From the NCBI GenBank assembly GCA_051453625.1, contig JBOZIK010000001.1, positions 211,887,071 to 211,951,070 on the forward strand: a stretch of 64,000 nt of DNA, in the 5' to 3' direction. Below, piece after piece: positions 1-11,707 of this stretch (position 1 is the first letter of the stretch; each line of letters starts with the position of its first letter). The translations under genes were made by a program, and so were the position numbers. This stretch comes from Welwitschia mirabilis (lineage: Eukaryota; Gnetophyta; Gnetopsida; Welwitschiales). A model generated the notes under the pieces. The model was given only the letters and a program-made list of their open reading frames with translations. It did no database searches and was not told where the DNA came from.

Positions 1-262
1 GGCAAAATATCAATTATATTAATCTAATACTTACTCTCAATCATATACTTTATTTCTTTATTATTCCAATGATTAACTAATGCTATTAAAAATGGGGAGT
101 CTAAGTCAATGAAAAAGAATAAAAAAAATAAAAAAGTAAGAGGGAAATATTTTTTTTAAAAAAAAGGAAAAAAAGAAAGAAAGAAAAATATGAATCTCCA
201 TCTTGCAATTATACCATGATGTACTACTACAAGCATACTGAGGCAAATTTTCTGGAGAAGGG

Positions 263-868
263 NNNNNNNNNNNNNNNNNNNNNNNNNNNNNNNNNNNNNN
301 NNNNNNNNNNNNNNNNNNNNNNNNNNNNNNNNNNNNNNNNNNNNNNNNNNNNNNNNNNNNNNNNNNNNNNNNNNNNNNNNNNNNNNNNNNNNNNNNNNNN
401 NNNNNNNNNNNNNNNNNNNNNNNNNNNNNNNNNNNNNNNNNNNNNNNNNNNNNNNNNNNNNNNNNNNNNNNNNNNNNNNNNNNNNNNNNNNNNNNNNNNN
501 NNNNNNNNNNNNNNNNNNNNNNNNNNNNNNNNNNNNNNNNNNNNNNNNNNNNNNNNNNNNNNNNNNNNNNNNNNNNNNNNNNNNNNNNNNNNNNNNNNNN
601 NNNNNNNNNNNNNNNNNNNNNNNNNNNNNNNNNNNNNNNNNNNNNNNNNNNNNNNNNNNNNNNNNNNNNNNNNNNNNNNNNNNNNNNNNNNNNNNNNNNN
701 NNNNNNNNNNNNNNNNNNNNNNNNNNNNNNNNNNNNNNNNNNNNNNNNNNNNNNNNNNNNNNNNNNNNNNNNNNNNNNNNNNNNNNNNNNNNNNNNNNNN
801 NNNNNNNNNNNNNNNNNNNNNNNNNNNNNNNNNNNNNNNNNNNNNNNNNNNNNNNNNNNNNNNNNNNN
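263..868. other. assembly gap, 606 N
   Basis: A run of N. Open frames spanning it are artefacts of reading through unknown bases. The left flank (about 120-190) is A/G-rich low-complexity sequence, which may explain the gap. Confidence 0.99.
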
Positions 869-2516
869 CACATGACAGAATTAGTGCTCTCATTTCTTTT
901 AACAATCTCACTTTTATAACCTCTTTGATCACTTAACCTTGCAATCATGAAATTATTACCCTACTTTACCTTTCCTTCATGATTTGTGCAACTTTTCTAT
1001 GATGTTAAACTTGATGATTTATAATATAAATCAATTTCACTTATGCTTTTTCATAGATATATTTCACATGTTATACTCTTAATTTTAAATGATATACATG
1101 TTTTGAGTTTCTTTTATTAGTTGGCTCACAACTTGTTATTCACTTATTTTATCAGGGACTGATAAATGCTAAGTGAAGGGATAACATCTTACAAGTTCTA
1201 CTTTCAAGTAGGAAATTCCATCATCATATGTTACATATTAAGAATCATCTCTGATAAAACAAATAATATTAATGAGGATAAGCAACCATATATTGCATCA
1301 TCTACTTCTGATGATTTACCCAATGATTAGTGCTTCATGATGTCTAAAAAGAGGGAGAAGAAAAATGCTAGAGAAGAAGAAAAATATTAGAGGAAAGAGA
1401 CAGATTTGGTTAGAAACATATACTTATACTTGTTATAGCTCTAATAATTTAGAAAAATTAAAATTATCATTACATTATTATTCCATTTTAGTAATTTTAA
1501 TTTATTATCATGTTTTCTACTTTAGCTTAATCAGAATTAGTCCTATAGTGTTATGATTTAAACATAAATATAATTAATTTTAAACTTTTTTTTGAACTTT
1601 AGTAAATTGTATTCTTTAGAAATTTTAACTTAGTGTTATTATTTTATTATGGCTTAAAAATATTTGTGTCTTTATTAAAATGTAATTTTTTTATAATTGA
1701 CTAATAATAGATACTTATAATAGATTTACCAAGCTTTAAATATCATTAAAAGGAGTAACATTATTGACCTGTCTAGTTTGATGTTCTATACTTGTCAAAT
1801 TTAATGTTGTGTATGTGTAAAAATTATGAAGTTAAAAATTATATATTTTCATCAATAATTAATCTACTATTTTTATAGAAAAAGACCTATTTCAATATGA
1901 TACAATCAAACACTTTTATATATAAGTCCTTGAAATTACATAACTTATATGTTAAGAAGTATACCAGTATACTATTTGATCATAGAATAAATAATTAACT
2001 TCTAACCAAAAAAAAGCTAGTCAAGAAAAGTTTTAATATTTTTAATCCAAGGTAGATTTAACTATGAGTTGATACAACTCATATTTTAATTAATACTAGG
2101 CTTCGTTTAATATTCACAGTTACTAAAAAGAATCTTTCCTAATGCTAGTACTACCAAATGTGTAGTAAATTTTTTTTCCTAATATTATGAGATGTCTAGT
2201 TCATTTTTTCCTTATATTATATAATGTTTAATACATTTTTTCTTAGCATTATAGGAGGTGTGATGCATAAATCCTATTACTAGGGAATGTGTAGCAATAT
2301 TTAACTACTTCTTTTTGAAGAATCTCCCTCACATGGAAACTCTTTTTAAGAAGGTTTTAATGAAGTCTATATTTCTAAGGTTTTCCTATAAGTACTCTAT
2401 TTTTCTTAAAATAAAACATATTTCTATATTAAATGGGGAATTACTAAGGAATTAATAAGTTACACCATGGTATTACAATTAGGATAAAGAAACCTAGTGA
2501 AATGTAATTAGGTATG
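869..2516. other. AT-rich sequence, no gene recognised
   Basis: I see no conserved protein motif, LTR end or RNA signature here. The only small open frame (1365-1556) has a composition expected from AT-rich noise. It is probably old transposon-derived DNA, but I cannot assign it. Confidence 0.5.
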
Positions 2517-2692
2517 TGTAAGACCTAGACTTCCTATAATTTAAAAACGTTAAATCATTCTCTAATGCCAAAATGTAAAGCCCTCTTTTATATAACTAAA
2601 TGTAGTCAAAATCTTATTCTTACTTTGATACCAAAATGTAAGGTTTACATTTTCATAAATGAAAAACTTCACATAATTCTTTAATAACAAAA
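2517..2692 (-). repeat. three tandem ~58-bp units, each ending in a primer-binding-site-like motif
   Basis: Three units (2517-2573, 2574-2636, 2637-2692; 57, 63 and 56 bp) each begin TGTAAGG/TGTAAAG and end with a degenerate form of CTTTGATACCAAAA. On the minus strand the middle unit reads TTTTGGTATCAAAGT, close to the initiator-Met primer-binding site TGGTATCAGAGC of plant LTR elements. A fourth TGTAGGTCC start follows at 2693. This looks like a multiplied LTR/PBS junction of a minus-strand element extending left, but the downstream internal region is not recognisable. Confidence 0.45.
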
Positions 2693-3269
2693 TGTAGGTC
2701 CATTTAAAAGATTTAAATTAGTGCTAAGATATAATTTATAAAAGATTTAAATTTAATTAAATAATTACTAAGTGCTTCAAAAGTTGTCATAATTAATTGT
2801 GAAAGACCCAAAGATATTAAATAATTACTTAATTTATTTAGATAGTTTTATAAAAGAAAACAATAGTAAGATCATGAAATCTTGCCTAAAGGAATCCATT
2901 TATTTTAACAAAAATATAGAAGCCAAGGTTTCTAAGATTTAAATAATTAAAAAAGGGCATCAAGAATGCATAAGAGTATGATATATATCAATATGAGTAC
3001 TTTGAAAGATACTAATTGGAGCCAATAACTTCTAATAGAAAAGTAATGGTAGATGATTAAAGAAATAGTGAGGTCCATACATTAGAATGGAATTTAACTA
3101 AATAAAATAATATGAAATAAAGCTTAATCATCAAAGTGATATTAATTCAATGACATAACTTAGTAAATGAGGTGGCTATACTAGTTACATCTTCTTTGTA
3201 GATCTTCTATTGTTGACCCCTCCTTTCTTTTTCTGTTTTCATTTCAAGTTTCCCCATCATTGCTTCAAC

Positions 3270-5502
3270 AATTACCCTTAAGAAGTCATAATATAAGAAG
3301 GAGTGGCCTATTAATTTAAATCAAAAATAATTGTATTAATAAATTAAATAATTGTGATAGGATTAATCCTATTATTATATGTTGCATAAAACATGATTTA
3401 TGGTTGTATGATTTTAAGGCTTAAAAATATTTTTAAGAAGTAATTATGTTTTTATGAAGATCCTAAGCTTTTATGAAGGAGAAATACATATTAATAAGAT
3501 AATTAAAATTAATGCATTCACCTTAGCCATGGCATTCCTTACCCATCTCAACACTAAAACATCACCATGCTTACACTTGTTCAGTCAGCTAACAACATAA
3601 TACTTATATTAATAATTATATTATTAAAGAATTAACTACAGAAATAAGATCTCCATTCTTAATTAAGTGTGTCTGCAATGGTCTAAAAAAGGTAAAATGT
3701 TCCAAAATTCACATGGTCTTCATATAAAATTTTATTTAATAAAGTGATCCTTATTGTATTAATAAAAAAGGAGCATGCTTAATTTTTATAAGGGAGCTTA
3801 AAAGTTTTAAGGCAGCTCGTAGACCCTTCTCCTTCTTTTTCTTTTCCTCCACTACTTTATTTTGTGATCTATGAATTCTCATACTTTACTACCTCATTAA
3901 ATGATCTATGGAGTCCACTACCTCATTTGGTAATCTATGGAGTCCACTACCTCATTCAATGATTTGTGGATCTATTAATCCCACTATCTCATTTGGAAAT
4001 CTCTGGGTTCTCACATTTTACTACCTCATTTGGTGATCTATGGAATTCTCATTTTCATAAGATATATAATCCAAGATATCATAAGAAGATGTAAGATCAA
4101 GATACATGACCTAGACATAAATTCTCTATAAGCGTAAACTTTTGAATTGTAATTACACTCAAACTTCCAAAATATTTATCAAGAAAATGATAAAAATCAC
4201 TATTCATAAACTAGAAATACTACTCAAAATCTTATAATTTATTAAGAAAACAATAATTCAATAATAAACAAGCATCTAATTAACACTGATGTATGGGTTG
4301 TAAAGCTCAATTGCCACATGGCTCACTCCGAGGATCAACCTACCTACCCTACATATTAACATGGCTCATGTGTGTTGGAACATGGTGTTGTGGTTGTCAA
4401 ATCAATCACAAGCCCACAACACGATGTGCAAGTAACTGACTACTATGTTATTACTAATAGGGAGGTAACTCATTCCTAATAACATGGTTTTAAGAGGAAA
4501 TGATAATTACCTTAATCTATGTACTCTCAACTGGCTCACCAGAACCTACATGTGAAGGTGGCCTAATAGTTATGATTGGGCTGGTAATTACCATGTCTAA
4601 GCCTTAAAATAAATGCAAGAATAATGAATAAAACAAAGATGAAAAGGTAAAGAATCATATAAAGATGCATGAATTAACTAATACTATACAAAGATACAAA
4701 AATAAGGACCATACAAGATTCAAAAATAAAATAGGATCATATCCAAAATTGGATGTATGGCTTTATGAATTTTTAAAGGCTTCAAGACTTTTAAGGATTC
4801 TAAGCCTCTAATGCTTTTGAAGCTCTAAGTTTTGAAGTTGCTAAGATCTGATACTAGAGGATTTCTTAAAAATATATAAATAAAATGAGAATATAACAAG
4901 AGGATGTAGGGAAATAAAGAGACATGAAGATATGAAGAGACACTATCTTGAAAAATAAGATGGTAAAGAACCTGTAATCCATAATCATTAATTTTTCTAA
5001 CCACTAGGTGCATTTAATATTTTATCATAATAGTAATTATTCATCATACCAAATATATATTTTATCAAATAATAGTAATTATAAAAAGATATCTACATAA
5101 GTTACAAGATTTAATTTCTTTGGCATTTTTCAATGTAAGTAAAGAAGACAAGTTAGTCACATGATAATATAATCTTTTCAAATTCCAAAATAATCATTAC
5201 TATTAACTCTAATAAATAAATGCCAAAATTTTAAGAGCATGCCACTATTTTTACCTTAATAAGAAAAATGAATTTAATTTCAATTATTTTTATGTAACTA
5301 ATCAAGATGATATATTTAGTAATAATGTCCAGATAATAACATCAATATAAAATTTTCATCACCTCTACATATTTAGCCATTTGTAATAAATATTTTAGCC
5401 TATAATACATTAATTTGGACTATATTATTTATTTTTATTTATAAAATTATTTAAATAATTCTTAGGCTACGTTTTATAACATTGAAAAATTAGGACGTGA
5501 TA
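3270..5502 (-). repeat. LTR copy 1 of the Athila-like element (probable 3' LTR)
   Basis: This stretch aligns by eye with 19494-21960. Shared landmarks in the same order are an ATTAC..CTTAAG start, an AGAAG..GTG.C..TATTA block, the CTACCTCATT minisatellite, a Ser/Lys-codon-like run TTTTGAAGCTCTAAG, CTAACCACTAGGTGC, and a terminal GGACGTGATA matching AGACATGACA. It carries about 330 bp (4270-4600) absent from the other copy. Both ends are approximate; no matching target duplication was found and no polypurine tract is obvious beside 5503, so pairing with the other copy is inference. Confidence 0.5.
3842..4050. repeat. minisatellite, ~6 units with core CTACCTCATTTGGTGATC
   Basis: About six degenerate units of 28-37 bp, each with the core (C)CACTACCTCATTTGGTGATCTATGG. 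The same repeat recurs at 20190-20545 in the other LTR copy, so it is an LTR-internal minisatellite that predates or evolved with the element. Confidence 0.85.
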
Positions 5503-5737
5503 GTGTGCTTATCCATAAAAGTAGACTCTAAGTTTTGTAAGAGAGTAAGGAAAAATGAAAATATTTTGAAGTCTTTCTCCTTATTTTACTTGTTTAAAGT
5601 GCTCTTTTCATTTCAGATATCAAGTGTTTCTTGTATTTCATTAAAGAAATGATATTTCATATTTGTACTTTCTTTTCTTTTAAAATCTACATGAGACTAA
5701 TTTATTTTCTGTTTTAGAAATCAAGGTATACTTAGTG

Positions 5738-5742
5738 AAATA
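5738..5742. repeat. target site duplication AAATA (left) of nested copia element
   Basis: AAATA immediately left of the LTR start TGTTAG at 5743. The identical AAATA follows the other LTR at 12707-12711. A 5-bp duplication is typical of Ty1/copia insertion. Confidence 0.85.
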
Positions 5743-6704
5743 TGTTAGTAGATCTTTTATCCTAGAAGAGGGTGAATAGGGTGATTAATAAATTTTAATT
5801 ACTTTACTAATATTAATTCAAAAAGATAAAGTATACTAATAATAGAGTACCATTTTTTGTAGTGATTCAGTTGTGGGACCTACTTCACTCTTAGTGAGTA
5901 GTAGAAAATCGTATTAGCATCCTAGTTTTCGTAAACAACTCTTACTTTAATAATTGCAAGAAGCACCTTACAAAAACAAGGATTTTTACCATAGGAGCCA
6001 AAAACTTCACAATCCAATGAAGTAGTGATAATAGTCTAGGTAACAAATTATTTTAATATTCGAGGTGTTTCTTACTATACAAATGATTAAAGAGGCCTTT
6101 CAAAGCTTATATAATGAAATAAAAAGCCATGTAAGAGAAAACTTTTAGAATGATAGCTTTGATACATAGTGAATAACTCTGCTCTTTTTGGTTTAACATG
6201 AAGTATCTCTATTTTTAGAATTATTTTTTCCTTAGGATTTATAAAAAAATATTTTAAAAAGGAACTAGAGAAGAATAGCAAAACTTAAAATCAAGAGTCT
6301 GGAAAATATGCCAAATAAATTGGAGTACTTCTAGCTCAAAAAATGGTTATAATATGCTTTTGAAAAGCTACCTTTGAAGGGTGAAAAATCCTAATTTTTC
6401 TTCAACATTTTCAAGTTTTAACTAATGATATCTACTTACAAGGTTGAATGTCTAGGTTATAGGGTTAAGCATCCTAGATTACAAGGTCCAACATCTTAGG
6501 TTGGAGGGGTGGACATCCTAGAATATTTTTCATCAAAGAGTGTAAATTTATATAACTAAATTTAGATGTTTCAAATTTGGATTTTGTATGTTCTAACTTG
6601 TTCTTAACCTCTTTGTATTACTACTAGTTCTCATCTTTTCGATGAAAGATAATCTTTTTATTCCAATTGTTATCATTAAAAATAAATCATCTTCATTCTC
6701 AACA
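5743..6704 (-). repeat. 3' LTR of element A
   Basis: 962 bp running TGTTAG...CTCAACA on the plus strand. It aligns with 11708-12706 over its length (shared TGTTAGTAGATCTTTTA start, a TAGTGATTCAG/TAGTGGTTTAG block, and the degenerate CATCCTAG motif array). On the minus strand it is preceded by a polypurine tract. Confidence 0.85.
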
Positions 6705-6720
6705 ATCTTTTCCTTTTCAA
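6705..6720 (-). other. polypurine tract of element A
   Basis: On the minus strand this reads TTGAAAAGGAAAAGAT directly before the 3' LTR start TGTTGAG, and is itself preceded by TTATCATTC. Position and purine content match the plus-strand primer of copia elements. Confidence 0.7.
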
Positions 6721-6999
6721 GAATGATAACATTTAGGTTCTTAAATAACTTGCTTTTTCTTCCCTTGGAGTTGTCCTTCCTTTAAGAGCATCAAATCTAT
6801 TTAAAGCACATCCATTAGTTGTGTTACAACCTTTAACATGCAAATAAAGTTATATCTTATTTGCAACATAACACACTTAAATGAAAGATATATTTTACTA
6901 TTTGAAATAATCAATTAGCACAACTAGATAGATATGTCTAGTAAACATTTAGCTAATTTAAGTACATGAAAAATTAGTTGATATGATTGTATTATTATC

Positions 7000-7700
7000 C
7001 AGTAATAGGTTTAGGTTATAAACCTCTTATTAACAGATATCATTTGTAAAAATTTTGAGGTATGAATATAACTTAACTATGAGAATTTAAAACTAATTTA
7101 TGCCCCTTTTATAAACAAAGGTTAATAGAAAGATGCATTTAATTAAGTTAAGTGTCTATTATCCCTCCTTCATTGTAATCATTAAAATAATAATTCTGAA
7201 AGCACATATTATCAAATTTTACTATTTTTGGGGAAAAAAATAAGATCATACTTGATGAAGGCATGGTCCTATGCTCAAATTATAGCATAAACTTACAAAT
7301 TTTTCTTTACTTAGAGGATTAGTGAAGAGATGTGAAAATTGATTGTCAATGATAGTATAATTTAAGTATAATTATATAACTTAATACCTATTTACAAATA
7401 AAGTGATATCCAATGTTGATGTGTTTAGTCCTTAAATGTTGAATCTGATTTTTCTTGATGTTTATAGCACTGGTATTATTATAATAGAGAGTTAGAGTTT
7501 TCACATCAATTCCAAAATTAGTTAGCATTTCTTTCATCCATAAGATTTAGATGATACGTGCACCACTAGCCTCATGTTCAAGTTTAGTAGATCATAAAAA
7601 AGTATAGTTTTACATGTGGTTGAATCAGGAGATTAAAAAAATTCCCATAGAGAAGCATTCATCATTAGTACTCTTCTTGTCATGTACACAATTTGCCAAA
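7000..7700 (-). pseudogene. RNase H relic, element A
   Basis: Decayed minus-strand sequence in the position of the copia RNase H domain, between the RT and the polypurine tract. It has many stops and shifts. The assignment rests mainly on order and on short matches, and catalytic residues cannot be confirmed by eye. Confidence 0.45.
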
Positions 7701-7749
7701 TCTACATCACTATAGCTAAGTAAATCAAATAAAGTATCAAAAGAATATC

Positions 7750-8720
7750 ATAAATTATATTCCTTAGTATATTTTAAGTAGTAAAAGTATGTTTTGACAA
7801 CTCTTAGATGAGATTATTTTGGATCTAATTAATATCTTCTACATATTTTTATGCTTAAGGTAATATCAAAATGGTTAAGAGTTAAATATAGCAAACTTTC
7901 AATCATACCTTTTAATAGAGTCTCATCAATACCTTTTCCATCATTACTTTTTCAAAGCTTAGTAGTGGTTCCCATGGGAGTTTTAATTTCTATCTAACTT
8001 GTGATGTCATACTTCTTAAAAATATCAGAGACATATTTGCTTTGGCTTATGACAATACCTATGGGAGGCTTTTTAATTTTAAGAGCTAAGAAAAAAGATA
8101 ATTCTCTAAACCTTCTCATCTCAAACGCTTTCTACATAAGCTTAGAAAACTCATGAGATCAGTTCTCATTAGAAGATCCAAAAACTATGTCATCTACATA
8201 TATTTGAACTAAAAGAAATGAACCATCTTCCCTTTTTATAAATAAAGTAGAATTATCATTACTTTTAAAAAGTAATTTTTACTTAACAAGGAAGTAAGCC
8301 TTTCGTAATAAGATTTAGGAGCTTATTTTAGAGTGTAAAGAGCCTTATGTAACTTATAGATATAATATGAATGTTTTGGATTAATAAACCTTGGTGGTTG
8401 AGCTACATAAACTTCCTTATTAATAAGCCTATTTAGAAATGTTCTTTTCACATCCAATTAGAACAATTTTATTTTGTAATGATAATCAAAATCTAGTAGC
8501 ACCCTAATATCTTTGTTTCACAAACTATTATTATTCTCATTCATTTTCTTTTTGAAAACCCATTTTGTGCTAGCAATATGCTTACCTTAGATCTTAGAAC
8601 TATATTCCATATCTTATTACTCAAAAATTAATCAAGTTCTTCATGCATTACCATCCTTCAAAAATGATCTTTTTCCACTTCCAAAGAATTTTTAGGTTTA
8701 ATATCAAAAACCAAATAAAA
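7750..8720 (-). pseudogene. copia reverse transcriptase relic, element A
   Basis: On the minus strand, 8171-8200 reads YVDDIVFGSS, the catalytic box of Ty1/copia reverse transcriptase; the codons for YVDD are 8189-8200. Upstream in the same direction (about 8340-8475) are a QLDVK..FLN box, an EVYVAQPP box and a YKLHKAL box, all standard copia RT blocks in the right order. In an active element this domain copies genomic RNA in the virus-like particle. Stops and frameshifts interrupt it here, so no product is expected. Confidence 0.85.
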
Positions 8721-8999
8721 TAAACTCTTATCTCGTCTTGTTGTAGTTGTGGACTTTAAGTCTCCAATAATTTGATCATGTGATTGATCTCTTTTTATTC
8801 TTAGTAATAGAGTTCTACATTTTGGATCTTTTATAATATTTGAAGATGACTTAATATTTTCATTTTCATTGGTAGGATTTTAAGTTACCTTATTACTTTA
8901 GTAGTTATGTTAAATACATCTACCCTTACATTGATATATTCTTCAACTTGGTGAGAAGATTTATTAACCATACTTTAAGCTTTTGAAGTCATCAAGTAA

Positions 9000-9740
9000 C
9001 TTAGGAAAATCGCTTCATTAGTTTTTGAATCAAAGTTGCCTATATTACCTTTCTCTTTAAGTATTTAACATTGGCTTTCAAAAACTTTAAAGTATCTAAC
9101 ATTGTATTTCTTACTTAACCATAAATCATATGGAGTTTTAAAGGTACATAAATGTAAGAAGATCTTGTTTGTAATGTAGAAAGTGGTACTTTTAGCCATT
9201 CCATTTTGTGAAGGTATTCTAGACATCCCATTTTGTAAAGGTGTTCTAGGAGTTAAAAACTAATGAAAAATTCGATGTGATTTATAAAAATTATTAAACT
9301 TATCATTTTGAAACTCACCTTCATGATTTGATAAAATAATATTTATTACATATCCTTTTTTAGTTTGAATTATTCTAGAAATCTTAAAAAAGCAATTAAA
9401 CGCTTCATCTTATGATGTAAAAAATTACCTAATAGAATCTAGAAAAATGATCAATCATAATCAAAATTACTTTTATCACTAATAATTTAAATTTATGTTT
9501 GACTACAAATCCATGTGGATTAGTTCTAAAGATATCCTTGTTCTGATGCTTATCTTACCTTTAAAAGAAGTTTTGGTTTGTTTTTCTTTTAAGTAGATTC
9601 GTAAATTTTGGTTTAGAAAATTTTAATCTTTGAAATACCAAGAATCAGTTATTTGCTTGTAATTATTTGTATATCTTTTAAGTTCAAGGTTTAAATATTC
9701 TATGTTAGAGATGTGTTTCATATGCACTTGTCAAGTAACA
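9000..9740 (-). pseudogene. copia integrase relic, element A
   Basis: The minus strand at about 9200-9350 resembles the stretch of Sirevirus integrase around the second catalytic aspartate and the PQQNG region, though it is badly broken. It lies between the protease and RT relics, as expected for the copia order PR-IN-RT-RH. The catalytic D,D-35-E set cannot be verified. Confidence 0.6.
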
Positions 9741-9760
9741 ATTTTGAACCTCATATTCAT

Positions 9761-10080
9761 TTAACTTATTTTAGTAAAAAGCAACTTGTTAGTAGTATTG
9801 TCTCTAATTTCACATTTATCTTTAAGTAAAATCACTTTAGTTCCCTTATCATAAACTTTCAATGTGATAATCAAGTTGTGTTTTGAATCATATACATAAT
9901 AAACATCATGTATAGAGGGGGATAATTCATTACCAATAAGGGTACCCTTGTCTAATATTTTATCTTTACTATTATCTCCAAAAGTGACATCAGCTCCATC
10001 ATAATCATTCAATATATAAAAGATATTTTCATCACCTATCATATATCAGGAGCAACCATTATCAAGGACCTTAGTATTGG
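9761..10080 (-). pseudogene. protease and pre-integrase relic, element A
   Basis: A 93-residue open stretch (9761-10042) carries VTFGDNSKDKILDKGTL, a block found downstream of the copia protease active site, then a YYVYDSKHNLIITLK block equivalent to the usual LKHNLLS segment. Just upstream (about 10045-10065) the minus strand reads LDNGCS followed by a stop, the counterpart of the protease LDSGCS box with Ser changed to Asn. The protease would cleave the gag-pol polyprotein in an active element; this copy is interrupted. Confidence 0.82.
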
Positions 10081-10689
10081 CAAGCCTAAATAAGGTTTTT
10101 ACAACCTCTTTTTCCACCCACTTTCTTATGATTCTCTTGGGTTTTTGAAATCTATCTTTTGATATGATCCTATAAAGATTATAGCTAATCAACATATATT
10201 TTCTACATGATCAAGGATACTTAGCATGATCATTTTCTAGATACTAGTAGCATTTTAGACTAATCTTAGCAAACGAATCATTAAAAACAATGGAATAAGT
10301 AAACCTAGAAAAGTTGATAAATTGAATACCTAATCATAAGGACTTTTATCTTTATTTACAATAATGTCAAGATTCTTGCTTTTATTAGTAAATTTTTTTG
10401 CTACTATTTTTACATCCTATAAATCTCTGTTAAGAACTTTAATCTTAATGTTAGCATCTATTAGTTCTTTTTGTAGACATGTATTATGATCTTTCAAAAG
10501 CATGTTTTCTTACCAATATCTATTATAACTTTATAAGCTTTTTCAAAATCATCATGGATATCATTATTACTTATCCTTATCTTCTTGATTAAAAATATTA
10601 GATTCATTACATACCTCAATTTCTTTGATGAAGAAGATTAATCCAAAGTTCAGGTTTGCTTCTTCTTCACTAGGTTGGAATGTAAGTCA

Positions 10690-11640
10690 AAATCATCACA
10701 AGTTACTTTGAGAACCTTTTTATCTTTTACTTTGTTCTTACTGACTTTATTATTTAAATAGTTTATTGTATTATAACCAAAACCTTTACACTTATAACAT
10801 TGAATTTAATTTGAACTAATCTTATCTTTGAATGATTATTTCTTAGAGAAACCATTCTTTTTTGTTAAAAATGTTTTAAATTTTCTTATCAATAAAGCTA
10901 TATCCTCATATTTATATTTACTTATGTCTTCACTCACCAAATTATCTTGTATTTCTTTAAGATTTATGCTCTTTTTCTCAGAAGCTTTCTTGGATTCAAT
11001 TGATGCTTTGTATGTCATCCCTTTATTTCTTCTAAATTAATCTTCTCTATATCTTTACCTTTTTTAATAGTAGTTATCTTAAGTCTAAATTTTTTTATTA
11101 GACTATGAATGATTTTATGTACCACTTTGTTTGGAGGAATTATTTCTCCTAGGCTCCATAAGCTATTAATAAAGTCATTGATCTTTATTATGTATTCAGC
11201 TATGATTTATGATTCATGTATTCATCTTTGTTATGTTTTCAAAGTTAGTGACTAGCATCTATAATTTTGCATTTTTCATGATGCTAGTTCCTTCATGAGC
11301 AACTTTAAGGGTCTTCCAAATTTCTTTATCAATTTGGCATTGTAAGACCCAATTGTATTCTTCCTGAAGTAGTCCATAGATTATAGAGTTTGTAGATTAT
11401 ACATTGAAGGTAGAAACTCTCTTATCCTTATCCTTTTACTTGTCCCTTGGTTCTAAGAATACTTGACCCAATCTATTAATTACTATAAGTAGAGTGCAAC
11501 CTTTTTTATATCATATATAAAATATTTACAACAAGTGATTAAAGAAATATTAACATTCAAAACTTCTAGTATGTGTAGTCAATACCATTAAATAGTGAAG
11601 TATGATATTTATTATCCTTTAAGGTAGCTTGTAGAATTCA
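10690..11640 (-). pseudogene. gag relic with degenerate zinc knuckle, element A
   Basis: Minus-strand gag (nucleocapsid/capsid) between the primer-binding site and the protease. At about 11235-11345 the frame reads like the copia UBN2-type core (KEIWKTLKVAHEG). At 10836-11018 a 60-residue open stretch is rich in Lys and Glu and holds ALLIRKFKTFL, which precedes the knuckle in Sirevirus gag. At about 10757-10800 is CYKCKGFGYNTINY, a CX2CX4HX4C knuckle in which His and the last Cys are both changed to Tyr. Stops and shifts make it non-functional. Confidence 0.82.
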
Positions 11641-11693
11641 TATAGTATGAGATCTAAAAAACAAATAAATAATTAAATTCTAGTGTAAATCTT

Positions 11694-11705
11694 ACTCTTA
11701 TACCA
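11694..11705 (-). other. primer-binding site (initiator Met tRNA), element A
   Basis: On the minus strand TGGTATAAGAGT lies two bases beyond the LTR end CTAACA. It matches the plant consensus TGGTATCAGAGC at most positions and marks the 5' end of the internal region. Confidence 0.8.
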
Positions 11706-11707
11706 GT

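Noticed and set aside
106-948. Large open frames across the N run at the left end, and similar frames at 46359-47072, 25053-25262, 42770-42964 and 59687-59875
   Set aside because: They consist mostly of unknown bases; the known residues at either end show no domain, and the length is an artefact of N not being read as stop.
3842-4050. CRISPR array, because of regularly repeated units
   Set aside because: Repeats are degenerate with no constant spacer length, in plant repeat DNA with no cas genes. It is an LTR minisatellite.
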